NCBI GenBank assembly: GCA_030432295.1
Contig: JAUIHI010000016.1
Span: forward strand, 62,001 to 126,000
Reading direction: 5' to 3'
Length of the DNA stretch: 64,000 bases
Source of the DNA: Anaerolineae bacterium
Lineage (GTDB): Bacteria > Chloroflexota > Anaerolineae > Caldilineales > Caldilineaceae
Below the pieces are notes generated by a model. It saw nothing but the letters and a program-made list of their open reading frames with translations. It did not search any database and had not been told where the DNA came from. Positions 52,855 to 60,987 of this stretch are shown here, piece by piece. Position numbers and translations under genes: made by a program. The first letter of the stretch is position 1. Every line of letters starts with the position of its first letter.

Positions 52855-52883
52855 ATCATAGCACCCAGGCCACCTCCTGTCAA
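52855..52883 (-). promoter_or_regulatory. Promoter of hrcA-grpE
   Basis: TTGACA (52883-52878), a 17-base spacer and TATGAT (52860-52855) on the minus strand. The predicted start point near 52848 puts CIRCE in the transcribed leader. Confidence 0.85.
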
Positions 52884-52946
52884 AGGAAAAGTGAGGGGTG
52901 AGTTGGGAATGGGACGGAGCTATCGCTCCTCGCCCCTGGCAACCCG

Positions 52947-54401
52947 TTAATACGCATTATCACTGCTGTTGGCAATCGTCTGTACAATCGTGCGCAGGAT
53001 AATTTTGATGTCCAGGGTCAGGGACCAATTCTCGATGTACCAGAGATCGTATTTGGTGCGCTCGGCGATGGATGTGTCTCCCCGCAGCCCGTTGACCTGT
53101 GCCCAGCCGGTCATGCCGGCCTTCTCCCGGTGGCGGTCCATATAGCGGGGAATGCGCTGGCGAAACTGCTCTACGTAAATGGGCCGTTCAGGTCGCGGGC
53201 CGACCAGACTCATATCGCCGATCAGCACATTGAAAAGCTGGGGCAGTTCGTCGATATTGAAACGGCGCAGAAATGTGCCCAGTTTTGTGCGCCGGGGATC
53301 ATCTTCCTGGGTCCATCCTGGCCCCTGATTCTCCGCATCCTGGCGCATGGAGCGAAATTTGACGATGCGGAAGGGCCGGGCGTCCAGTCCCATCCGCTCC
53401 TGGGAATAGAAGACCGCTCCGGGGCTGTCCAGTTTGATCAGCAGCGCGATAAAGAGCATAAATGGGCTGATCAGAACCAGCCCGATGCTGCTGAGCAGCA
53501 CATCCATTCCCCGTTTCAGGGTCAGTCGCCAGCCTTGCAGGGCCACATCCCGGATGGTGAGCAGGGGCAGGCCGCCCAGATCGCCGATGGTGACTTCGCT
53601 GGCCATAATCTGGAAAACATCAGGAAAGACCCGGATGCCGACCTTTTCCCGCTCGCACAGGCTGATGATGCCCACAATTTCCTGGTGGCTGCTTTCGGGC
53701 AGACCGATGATCACCTCGTCCACCGCGTATTCGTCGATAATGCGGGGGATGTCGGCAATCGCTCCGATCACCGGTACATTGATCACCGAACGGCGGTTGC
53801 TGTTGTCGATGATGCCCACTACCTGAAAGCCCAGTTTCGGATTGGTGATGATCTTCTGCAGGATCATCTGTCCTACTTCCCCCGCGCCCACCAGCAGCAC
53901 CCGGTCATCTCCCACGCCCCGGGCCTGCGCCCGCCACTGCACCCGTGCGTGGACCAGACGGCCAATCGTCAGCAGCCCCGTAGCCAACAGCCAGGCCACA
54001 CCGACAAACATTCGATGATAGCTGAAATCCCGCCAGATCAGCGAGGTGATGGCAATGGCGAGCAGAAAGCTGAGGATTGTCAGGGTGGCAATGCGGTAGG
54101 ACTCGTCCAGATGGGCAATGGGCCGACGGCGCTGGTACATGCGCTGGGTAAAAAAGGAGAGCAGCAACAGGCCGTTGGAAAAGGCGGGCAAAGGCCAGAA
54201 TTCGGAGAAGGGGCCGATCAGAATATTGGGGTCGTTGCTGATGAATTGATAGGCGAACCAGAAGCCAATCCAGACGCTGGCAATGTCCACTGTCATCAGC
54301 GCCATCATAAAGAGCAGTTGGGGACGCTTCAGCAGCCCCGGACGTTGTGCCCGGCGCACTCGATACTCTTCGATTGGACTCGTCGTTAAGCCCTGTTGCA
54401 T
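52947..54401 (-). CDS. Undecaprenyl-phosphate glucose phosphotransferase (WcaJ-like)
   Basis: The 484-residue protein starts [20 protein letters not shown]. Four or five N-terminal membrane helices (about 30-155) are followed by a CoA-binding-like Rossmann domain (about 165-270, [18 protein letters not shown]). Next are one membrane segment and the bacterial sugar transferase domain (about 290-484) with [51 protein letters not shown] and VGPRPERP. It transfers a hexose-1-phosphate to undecaprenyl phosphate, the first membrane step of exopolysaccharide or capsule synthesis. The next gene on the strand is a family 2 glycosyltransferase, which supports this role. No other polysaccharide genes are visible. 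Confidence 0.92.
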   Translation of the reverse strand: MQQGLTTSPIEEYRVRRAQRPGLLKRPQLLFMMALMTVDIASVWIGFWFAYQFISNDPNILIGPFSEFWPLPAFSNGLLLLSFFTQRMYQRRRPIAHLDESYRIATLTILSFLLAIAITSLIWRDFSYHRMFVGVAWLLATGLLTIGRLVHARVQWRAQARGVGDDRVLLVGAGEVGQMILQKIITNPKLGFQVVGIIDNSNRRSVINVPVIGAIADIPRIIDEYAVDEVIIGLPESSHQEIVGIISLCEREKVGIRVFPDVFQIMASEVTIGDLGGLPLLTIRDVALQGWRLTLKRGMDVLLSSIGLVLISPFMLFIALLIKLDSPGAVFYSQERMGLDARPFRIVKFRSMRQDAENQGPGWTQEDDPRRTKLGTFLRRFNIDELPQLFNVLIGDMSLVGPRPERPIYVEQFRQRIPRYMDRHREKAGMTGWAQVNGLRGDTSIAERTKYDLWYIENWSLTLDIKIILRTIVQTIANSSDNAY

Positions 54402-54539
54402 AGGTAGTCTTTTCGAGTGGCTACAACCGCGCAGCCAGAACCAAAGAAGGATTTGTAAACACTAACCTGAGAATAGGAACACGGATAAAATCTGTGACAA
54501 TCTGTGCCATCTGTGGATGATACTCATCTCAGGAGCACT

Positions 54540-55523
54540 TCATCGGTTTGGTAGTAGCGTCTGCCAGATGCGCCCGGCTACATCGACCCCGCCGAAGAGA
54601 GCGATTCCGGTCAGCACTACTTTGTCCAGCAGCCAGGGCGTCTCGGCCCGATAGTGCTTGCGATAGAAAATCCACATAGCCTCGTAGAAGGCCAGCCGGG
54701 CCTTGCGGCTGCGCTTGCTGGCCGCTTCCTTCACGTGGGTCACCGAGACCTGGCCGTTGTACCAGACCTCCCAGCCCCGGTCTTTCACCCGCTTGGCCCA
54801 GTCCAAATCCTCGCCATACATAAAATAGGCTTCATCCAGCAGGCCCACCTGGGCAATCGCTGTGGCCCGCACCTGCATATACGCCCCTACCACCGAATCC
54901 ACCGGATGGACCGCGTCTTCGGGCAGATATTCCAGATTGTAGGCGTTGAAGACTTTGCTGCGGGGGAAGAGTCGGCTCAGCCCCGCCATCCGATAGAAGC
55001 TGACCAGCGGCGTGGGAAAGCTGCGCCGACAGGCCCGATCCAGCGAGCCATCCGGGCGGCGCAGACGGGGACCGGCCATGCCCACCTGGGGTCGCTCGTC
55101 CATAAAGGCGATCATCCGGGCCAGGGCATCCGGCGGCAGTTGCGTGTCCGGGTTGAGAAGCAGCACATAGCGAGGCAGGGCCGCCGGGGATATCCCACTC
55201 TCTCCAAAGCCCAACTGGCGCATAGCCCGATTGTTGCCTGCGCTGTAGCCCCGGTTCTCTTTGCAGTCGATCAGCCCGGCCTGGGGGAAGCGCTCGGCCA
55301 CCATCTGGCTGCTGCGGTCCTGGCTGGCATTGTCCACCACACAGAGGGAGAAGCAGAAATCGCCCTCGGAAGCGTAGACTGATTCCAGACAGGCGGCCAG
55401 CAGATCCCGGGTGTTGTAGTTGAGAATGACAATCGCCAGGTCTAACCCGTCATCGGGAAGACTGGCCTCGTCTGCCACACTTTGCACCCACTGCTGCCAG
55501 GGGATTGCCCGCGCTACGCTCAT
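54540..55523 (-). CDS. Family 2 glycosyltransferase (rhamnosyltransferase-like)
   Basis: From ATG 55523 the protein has 327 residues (MSVARAIPWQQWVQSVADEA). The GT-A fold is clear: LAIVILNYNTRDLLAACLESVY, VVDNASQDRSSQMV (nucleotide-binding D-N-x-S), RGYSAGNNRAM and YVLLLNPDTQLPPDAL, where NPD is the DxD equivalent. GAYMQVRATAIAQVGLLDEAYFMYGEDLDWAKR contains the E-D-x-D catalytic block. A membrane-proximal tail (about 290-315) closes it. It adds a deoxyhexose or hexose to a lipid-linked sugar, and fits the sugar transferase gene downstream. The start was chosen after a repeat-free AAGGCAGAGACA leader; the longer frame is possible. Confidence 0.9.
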   Translation of the reverse strand: MSVARAIPWQQWVQSVADEASLPDDGLDLAIVILNYNTRDLLAACLESVYASEGDFCFSLCVVDNASQDRSSQMVAERFPQAGLIDCKENRGYSAGNNRAMRQLGFGESGISPAALPRYVLLLNPDTQLPPDALARMIAFMDERPQVGMAGPRLRRPDGSLDRACRRSFPTPLVSFYRMAGLSRLFPRSKVFNAYNLEYLPEDAVHPVDSVVGAYMQVRATAIAQVGLLDEAYFMYGEDLDWAKRVKDRGWEVWYNGQVSVTHVKEAASKRSRKARLAFYEAMWIFYRKHYRAETPWLLDKVVLTGIALFGGVDVAGRIWQTLLPNR

Positions 55524-55595
55524 TGTCTCTGCCTTGCACCCCACGACAAACACGCCAAACACTGGCAGGATTGTAGCACGCTCCGAACGATACGG

Positions 55596-56507
55596 TCAAA
55601 GTGAATCGGGAATTCCTCTGTCAATCGCACGACGGAGCGCCATCTCCACCACCCGATCTGCGCCCAATCCGGGCAAGCCCAGGGCGTGGGCCGCCGCGGC
55701 CAGCAGCGCCTCCTGGGGAAGCAGGCCGATCAGTTCGCTGCGGTCGATCTCCACGCCCAGCAGTCGGGCTTCGGCTGCGATGCGGGCCACCACCGCGTGG
55801 GGCGGGGTGATGTGAAAATCGACTAGATTCATACTCACCTGGGCCTGGCCGTCCACCAGCAATCCCAGGGCCTTGACCGCGGGCAGACCGCCGCTGCTCT
55901 CCCGGATGGTGCGGGCGATGCGTTTGGCGATTGTCACGTCGCTGCTCTTCAAAAAGAGATTGAAGGCGATGAGAAAGGGCCGCGCCCCCACAATCACCGC
56001 GCCGGCAGGACCGACGCGAGCCGGGCCACAGTCGGGCTGGCGCTGGGGCAGGTGAATCTCCTCCACCAGACGCTCGTACTCTCCGGCCCGCACATCGGCC
56101 AGGTTGCGCCGTTTGGGACGGGTGGCCGCGGCTTCGTAGAAGTAGACGGGTAGCCCCAGTTCGTCGCCGATGCGTTCTCCCAACCGCCGGGCCAGCACCA
56201 CACACTCCTCCAGTGTCACGCCTTCCAGCGGAACCAGCGGGACCACATCCGTCGCGCCCAGCCGGGGATGAACCCCCCGCTGCTGGCCCAGGTCGATGCG
56301 CTCCGCAGCCACAGCCACAGCCTGGAAGAGTCCGGTCAGCACAGCTTCCGGTTCGCCCGCCACCGTCAACACCGAGCGGTTGTGGTCCCAGTCGCTGGTG
56401 CGGTGGAGCAGATGGACACCCGGTTGTTGGATGGCAGCGGCGATAGCGTCCACCACATCCATCCGCTGGCCCTCAGAAAAATTGGGTACTGCTTCAATGA
56501 TTTGCAT
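55596..56507 (-). CDS. ftcD: Glutamate formimidoyltransferase
   Basis: The 303-residue protein starts MQIIEAVPNFSEGQRMDVVD. SEGQ near the N-terminus, DWDHNRSVLTVAG (about 39-51) and GVHPRLGATDVVPLVPL (His80 equivalent to the catalytic His82) are family blocks. VYFYEAAATRPKRRNLADVRAGEYE and KALGLLVDGQAQVSMNLVDFHITPPH complete the N- and C-terminal halves of the formiminotransferase domain. It moves the formimino group from formiminoglutamate to tetrahydrofolate in histidine breakdown. The cyclodeaminase half found in animals is absent, as in many bacteria. No hut genes are nearby. Confidence 0.92.
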   Translation of the reverse strand: MQIIEAVPNFSEGQRMDVVDAIAAAIQQPGVHLLHRTSDWDHNRSVLTVAGEPEAVLTGLFQAVAVAAERIDLGQQRGVHPRLGATDVVPLVPLEGVTLEECVVLARRLGERIGDELGLPVYFYEAAATRPKRRNLADVRAGEYERLVEEIHLPQRQPDCGPARVGPAGAVIVGARPFLIAFNLFLKSSDVTIAKRIARTIRESSGGLPAVKALGLLVDGQAQVSMNLVDFHITPPHAVVARIAAEARLLGVEIDRSELIGLLPQEALLAAAAHALGLPGLGADRVVEMALRRAIDRGIPDSL

Positions 56508-56509
56508 AG

Positions 56510-56720
56510 GTTATTGGGTTGGGGGATTGGATAGTAAATATTGGATATTTGGCAGTGGAGATTGGGCTCATTTGGGAAGCGATCTGAGTTTACTGCAAAA
56601 ACCGAGTTTTTTGTGCAGATCGCCCGGATTTCCAGGAGTGATTCGATCTCAAAAACTCGGTTTTTAGCCTTTCTGCAGTGGAGCCGATCTGGAACTAGAA
56701 ATATCCAATACCCAATGATC
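56510..56720. repeat. GGGTATT-family arms with an 85-bp element nested inside
   Basis: TTATTGGGTTGGGGGATTGG and ATATTGGATATT on the left face ATATCCAATACCCAATGA on the right. Copy 2 of the 85-bp element sits between them, so one repeat appears to have inserted into another. Confidence 0.75.
56586..56672. repeat. 85-bp palindromic (MITE-like) element, copy 2
   Basis: Reverse-orientation copy of 7163-7252, with about three differences over 84 bases. The ends AAAAACCGAGTTTTT and AAAAACTCGGTTTTT are intact. Confidence 0.88.
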
Positions 56721-56727
56721 TACTCGC

Positions 56728-57573
56728 TTATTCCCTCTCCCCGGCCAACAGCCACTTGACCAGCATCAGCACCAGAAACGCGGAGGCGATCAGAATCACC
56801 GACAGGGCTAGGGCCACGTCCAGGTCCATCTCAAAGCCCAGATAGATGGCCAGGGGCATTGTCTGGGTGCGTCCGGGGAAGTTGCCAGCAAAGAGAATCG
56901 TCGCGCCAAAATCGCCCAACGCCCGGGACCAGGACATCACCAGCCCACTGAGCAGGGACATGCGCACCAGAGGCAGAGTAATAAAGCGGAAGACCTGCCA
57001 CTGGCTGGCCCCATCCAGGCTGGCGGCCTGTTCCAGTTCGCTTTCGATACTGGCAAAAGCACCCGCGGCCGCCCGTACATAAAAGGGACTGGCGATGAAT
57101 AGCTGGGCCAGTACTACTGCCACCGCAGTAAACGCAATTTCGATGCCCAACAGTTCCAGTGGTGCGCCCAACCAGCCCCGCCGCCCAAAGGCCATCAGCA
57201 GCCCCAGACCGGCCACCGCGGGGGGCAGCACAGTGGGCAGATCGATGAGGGTGTCCACCACCCGGCGCAGGGGAAAGTCGTAGCGGGCCAGCAGATAGGC
57301 CACAGGCGTGCCCAGCAGAACGATCAGAAAGGCACTGATTGTCGTCGTCTCCAGACTCAGGCGGATGGCCTGCAACGCCACCGGATCGGCCAGGTGAACC
57401 CACAACTGGCTTAGGTCCGCCCGCCAGAGGAGCGCGGCCAGGGGCAAAAGCAGAAAAGCCAGCAGGGGCAGGGCCATTCCACGCCAGATTTCCAGAGATG
57501 GGCGCAAGGCCACCGGTCTCCGATTTTGGGCAGAATGGCTGTTGGCGGAACGGAAAAAGGGCGTTGACTTCAT
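56728..57573 (-). CDS. modB: Molybdate ABC transporter permease ModB
   Basis: The 281-residue protein starts MKSTPFFRSANSHSAQNRRP. Six membrane helices can be placed from about residue 33 on. The permease EAA loop is EQAASLDGASQWQVFRFITLPL (about 183-204, given in full only as 20-residue blocks here) and RALGDFGATILFAGNFPGRT is the ModB/CysT motif. The 30-residue N-terminal tail is longer than usual. It forms the membrane pore of the molybdate or tungstate importer. Its start overlaps the modA stop by four bases. The ATP-binding subunit ModC is not found next to it; the following gene downstream is ftcD on the same strand with repeats between. Confidence 0.92.
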   Translation of the reverse strand: MKSTPFFRSANSHSAQNRRPVALRPSLEIWRGMALPLLAFLLLPLAALLWRADLSQLWVHLADPVALQAIRLSLETTTISAFLIVLLGTPVAYLLARYDFPLRRVVDTLIDLPTVLPPAVAGLGLLMAFGRRGWLGAPLELLGIEIAFTAVAVVLAQLFIASPFYVRAAAGAFASIESELEQAASLDGASQWQVFRFITLPLVRMSLLSGLVMSWSRALGDFGATILFAGNFPGRTQTMPLAIYLGFEMDLDVALALSVILIASAFLVLMLVKWLLAGERE

Positions 57574-58388
57574 TCAGGGGTAGCCGAGGCACAATCGGTA
57601 GAGAAGCCAGCCGCTGACAGCAGACCTTTTCCTTCCGAGGAGAGCAGGAAACTGAAAAATTCCCGGGTCATCTCCGGCGCGATGGCATCCCGCAGGGGCG
57701 CAACCTGATAATAGGCAAGCTGGTTGAGTTGGGTGGGGATGTCGATTACGGCCACATCTGCCACTGCCTGAGCATCGGTGGCATAGACGATCCCGGCGTC
57801 GGCCTCGCCCAGCCGCACTTTGCTCAGCACAGCCCGCACGCTCTGCTCGTAGGAGACTACATTGGCCAGCACCCCGGCCCGAAACGGCTCGCCGTAGGCT
57901 GGGTCTGCCGCGGCTGCGTCCAGAAAGGCCAGGGCATACGCACCCACAGGAACCGCATCCGCGCCGATGACCAGTTTCACACCGGGCGTGGCCAGATCGG
58001 ACAGCGCTGCCACTCTGTCACCGCTGGCAACGACGACCAGCCGGCTGCAGGCAAAGAGGGCGACGCTGGCCGGGTCCACCCGTCCCGCGGCCACTGCCGC
58101 GTCCATCTGGCGTTGGTCCGCGCTGGCAAAGAGAGAAGCCGGCGCGCCCTCGGCCAACTGGCTTGCCAACTGCTGGGAACCGGCAAAGTTGAAGGTCACA
58201 GCCGCCTGGGGATTGGTTGCTGTAAAAGCAGTGCCAATCTCAGCGAAAACGTCAGTGAGAGAGGCCGCGGCAAAGACCACAACCTCCTGGGTGGGCGGCT
58301 TGCTGGAACTTCCATCTGCTGGCGCAAGGCAGCCAGCGCAAAGAAGCGCCAGACAGAAGAGACAGATGGAAAGGGAACGATACTTCAC
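57570..58388 (-). CDS. modA: Molybdate-binding lipoprotein ModA
   Basis: The 272-residue protein starts at GTG 58388 (MKYRSLSICLFCLALLCAGC). The signal peptide ends in lipobox LCAGC (Cys20), so it is a lipid-anchored binding protein. VVVFAAASLTDVFAEIG is the ModA N-terminal motif with the oxyanion-binding Ala-Ser; FNFAGSQQLASQLAEGAPASLFASAD is the second binding block. RLGEADAGIVYATDA and the later TREFFSFLLSSEGKGLL complete the fold. It captures molybdate or tungstate at the cell surface and passes it to ModB, encoded by the overlapping next gene. Confidence 0.93.
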   Translation of the reverse strand: MKYRSLSICLFCLALLCAGCLAPADGSSSKPPTQEVVVFAAASLTDVFAEIGTAFTATNPQAAVTFNFAGSQQLASQLAEGAPASLFASADQRQMDAAVAAGRVDPASVALFACSRLVVVASGDRVAALSDLATPGVKLVIGADAVPVGAYALAFLDAAAADPAYGEPFRAGVLANVVSYEQSVRAVLSKVRLGEADAGIVYATDAQAVADVAVIDIPTQLNQLAYYQVAPLRDAIAPEMTREFFSFLLSSEGKGLLSAAGFSTDCASATPE

Positions 58389-58527
58389 AGAATATCCAAT
58401 CGTTCAAAGGAATTCCAGAAGCTCGACTTTTTCTGAAAAGTCGGACTTCTGACGCACGGTCAAATTCGACTATAACAACGCGCCTGTAGCCTGTCAAATT
58501 TGGCTGAAACCACCGAATGGCGAGAGA

Positions 58528-58606
58528 CAAACCACAAAGACACAAAAGCACAAAGAAGAAAAGATCTGTTTTTCTTTGTGTCCTTGTGCCTTTGTGGTAG
58601 ATATTC
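58528..58606. repeat. CACAAAGACAC oligomer palindrome
   Basis: ACCACAAAGACACAAAAGCA plus CAAAGAA on the left pairs with TTCTTTGTG and CCTTGTGCCTTTGTGGT on the right. It is related to the GACGCAAAG family at 7023-7149. It fills the divergent space between modA and the FemAB-like gene. Confidence 0.85.
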
Positions 58607-58676
58607 CCAGAATCCCGCCTCGGATGGTATGATCCCTGCAACGATTATTCCCCATTGCGAAAGAGTTTTGCCTGTG

Positions 58677-60917
58677 ATGTCCGAAACCCCCTACTCTCCT
58701 GCCCAGAACTGGGATGCTTTTGTCGAGAGCCATCCCCACGCCGTCTTTTTGCAGCTATCGGCCTGGGGACAATTGAAGAGCGCGTTCGAGTGGTCCAGCC
58801 AGAAGGTGACGCTGGCCGACGGCGGAGGCTATATTCGGGCGGGTGCGCTCCTGCTTTTTCGGCGCATCGCGGGTCTAGCCTTCGCTTACGTCCCCCGCGG
58901 TCCGCTGACCGACTGGGATGACGAGGCGACTACCCGTGCCCTGCTGGAACGGATCGATGCCGCCGCCCGTCAGCGGGGCGCGGCCTTTGTCAAAGTTGAA
59001 CCCTCCCTGCTCGACACACCGGCCAACCGCGCTCTGCTCACCAGCTACGGCTTGCGTCCCAGCCCCCAGACTGTGCAGCCCCGCAGCACAATTGCCCTGG
59101 ATATCTCCGGCAGCGAAGACGAGATTCTGGCCCAGATGAAGAGCAAATGGCGCTATAACATCCGTCTGGCCGAGCGCAAGGAAGTGGCTGTGCGGGCCGG
59201 GGCAGCGGACGACCTGCGCCACTTTCAGGCGTTGATGGAGACCACCGGGGATCGGGACGGCTTCGCAGTGCATAGCTTTGACTACTACCGCCAAGCCTTC
59301 GATCTGCTGGTCCCACGGCACGGCGTCTATCTCTACGCCGAATATGGCGGGCAGGTGCTGGCGTCGATTGTCGTGCTCCACTGTGGGCCGATGGCCTGGT
59401 ATGTGTGGGGCGCGAGCAGCGACGCCGAGCGCAACCGGATGCCCAACCACGCGCTCCAATGGGCGGCCATCCGCTGGGCCAAAGAGCGGGGCGCAACCCG
59501 CTACGATTTCTGGGGTATTCCCGACGAAATCGGCCAGGTGGCGGTGGGGATGGCCGACGGCGCACCCGTCCCCGCGGAGGCGATGCCGGTGGATGTGGCC
59601 GCCTTCCCCGCGGGCGATCTGTGGGGCGTCTTTCGCTTCAAACAGGGCTTCGGCGGGGAGGTGGAGCGCACAGTCGGCGCGTGGGATCGACCCCTGAGCA
59701 GTCCGCTCTACCAGCTATACACAGGCGGCGTGGCTCTGCGTGCCGCCCATGCCGCGGGTCAATCGCCCCAGCAGATTGCCGTAGAAACTGCTCGCTCACT
59801 TTTGCCCCAACGCCCGACGGATTCGCCAAATTTTTCTGGCCTGCAAACTGTAGAATCTCCCGACAGGTGGCGAAGCCTTCTGGCCGACCTGCCCGATCCC
59901 CACGTGCTGCAAAGCTGGGAGTGGGGCAGCCTGAAAGCCCAGACCGGCTGGCAAGCAAAACGATTTGTCCTGCCCGGCTCGGATGCTAAACCAGAGGCTG
60001 CCTTTCAATACCTGTGGCGGCAGCCTGTGCCCCGCCTGTCTCTGAACGTAGGCTACGTGCCCAAAGGCCCGGTGCTGGATTGGGGCGACGAAGTGGCCGT
60101 GGCCCGCGCGCTGGCCGCAGTGGAGGCAACAGCCCGGCGCACAGGCTCACTCTTTGTCAAAATAGACCCAGACGTGGACGAGACCAGTCTGGCCGGTCGC
60201 CGGGTGTTGGCATTGCTGCGGGCGCGGGGCTGGCGTTTCAGCCCGGAGCAGATTCAGTTCAAGAATACAGGGATCACCCGGCTGGAATTGTCCGAAGATG
60301 AGTTGCTGGAATCGTTCAAAAGCAAGTGGCGCTACAATGTGCGGCTGGCCGAACGACGGGGACTGGTCGTGCGTCAGGGCAGCGAAGCGGAGCTCTCCGC
60401 CTTTTACGCGCTCTACACCGAGACCAGCCAGCGGGACGGCTTTGCCATCCGCCCCTTCGCCTACTACGCCGACGTCTGGCGCACCTATCTGGCCGCGCAG
60501 ACAGTCCCAGAGAACCCGGCGGGCGGAGCGCTGCTCCTGGCCGAACACCCGGAAGACGACGCACCGGTGGCGGGTATTTTCCTGCTGCGCTATGGCAGCC
60601 GGGCCTGGTATTTCTACGGGGCCAGCGGGGAGAATCGGCGGCGGGATATGCCCAACTACCTGCTCCAGTGGGAGGGGATGCGGTGGGCGCGGGCGCAGGG
60701 CTGTACAGTCTACGATTGGTGGGGCGCACCCACCGCGCCGGACGACCCGGAGGATGGCTTGCAGGGGGTTTGGCGCTTCAAAGAGGGCTTTGGGGCCGAG
60801 TTGCGTCAACAGATCGGCGCCTGGGATTGGTCACCCACACCGCTTCTCTGGCGGCTCTATCAGCGGGCTATGCCCCTGCTGTTGGATGTGATGCGGCGGC
60901 GGGCCGCCGAAGAATAG
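58677..60917 (+). CDS. Double-length FemAB-like peptidyl transferase
   Basis: From ATG 58677 the protein has 746 residues (MSETPYSPAQNWDAFVESHP); the frame is open further upstream but crosses repeats. It consists of two homologous halves, about 1-375 and 390-746, each the length of a whole FemX/BTRN-type protein (two GNAT lobes). Equivalent blocks are KSKWRYNIRLAERKEVAVR and KSKWRYNVRLAERRGLVVR, DGFAVHSFDYYRQ and DGFAIRPFAYYAD, and YDFWGIPDE and YDWWGAPTA. Fem proteins add amino acids from aminoacyl-tRNA to the lipid II peptide. A natural tandem fusion suggests two additions or a regulatory half. Both halves keep the main motif, so neither looks dead. Confidence 0.85.
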   Translation: MSETPYSPAQNWDAFVESHPHAVFLQLSAWGQLKSAFEWSSQKVTLADGGGYIRAGALLLFRRIAGLAFAYVPRGPLTDWDDEATTRALLERIDAAARQRGAAFVKVEPSLLDTPANRALLTSYGLRPSPQTVQPRSTIALDISGSEDEILAQMKSKWRYNIRLAERKEVAVRAGAADDLRHFQALMETTGDRDGFAVHSFDYYRQAFDLLVPRHGVYLYAEYGGQVLASIVVLHCGPMAWYVWGASSDAERNRMPNHALQWAAIRWAKERGATRYDFWGIPDEIGQVAVGMADGAPVPAEAMPVDVAAFPAGDLWGVFRFKQGFGGEVERTVGAWDRPLSSPLYQLYTGGVALRAAHAAGQSPQQIAVETARSLLPQRPTDSPNFSGLQTVESPDRWRSLLADLPDPHVLQSWEWGSLKAQTGWQAKRFVLPGSDAKPEAAFQYLWRQPVPRLSLNVGYVPKGPVLDWGDEVAVARALAAVEATARRTGSLFVKIDPDVDETSLAGRRVLALLRARGWRFSPEQIQFKNTGITRLELSEDELLESFKSKWRYNVRLAERRGLVVRQGSEAELSAFYALYTETSQRDGFAIRPFAYYADVWRTYLAAQTVPENPAGGALLLAEHPEDDAPVAGIFLLRYGSRAWYFYGASGENRRRDMPNYLLQWEGMRWARAQGCTVYDWWGAPTAPDDPEDGLQGVWRFKEGFGAELRQQIGAWDWSPTPLLWRLYQRAMPLLLDVMRRRAAEE

Positions 60918-60930
60918 ACCTTTACCGGCA

Positions 60931-60966
60931 AAACCCTTCCGTCTCCTTAGGGGCGCGGAAGGGTTT
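60931..60966. terminator. Hairpin between convergent genes
   Basis: AAACCCTTCCG (60931-60941) pairs with CGGAAGGGTTT (60956-60966) around 14 bases. It lies between the ends of the FemAB-like gene (60917) and the UDP-glucose pyrophosphorylase gene (60988) and can act both ways. Confidence 0.75.
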
Positions 60967-60987
60967 CGTACACAAGATTATTTGCTT

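Noticed and set aside
52947-54389. Long plus-strand frame across the sugar transferase gene
   Set aside because: Antisense shadow of a well supported gene; composition is unlike a protein and no motif is present.
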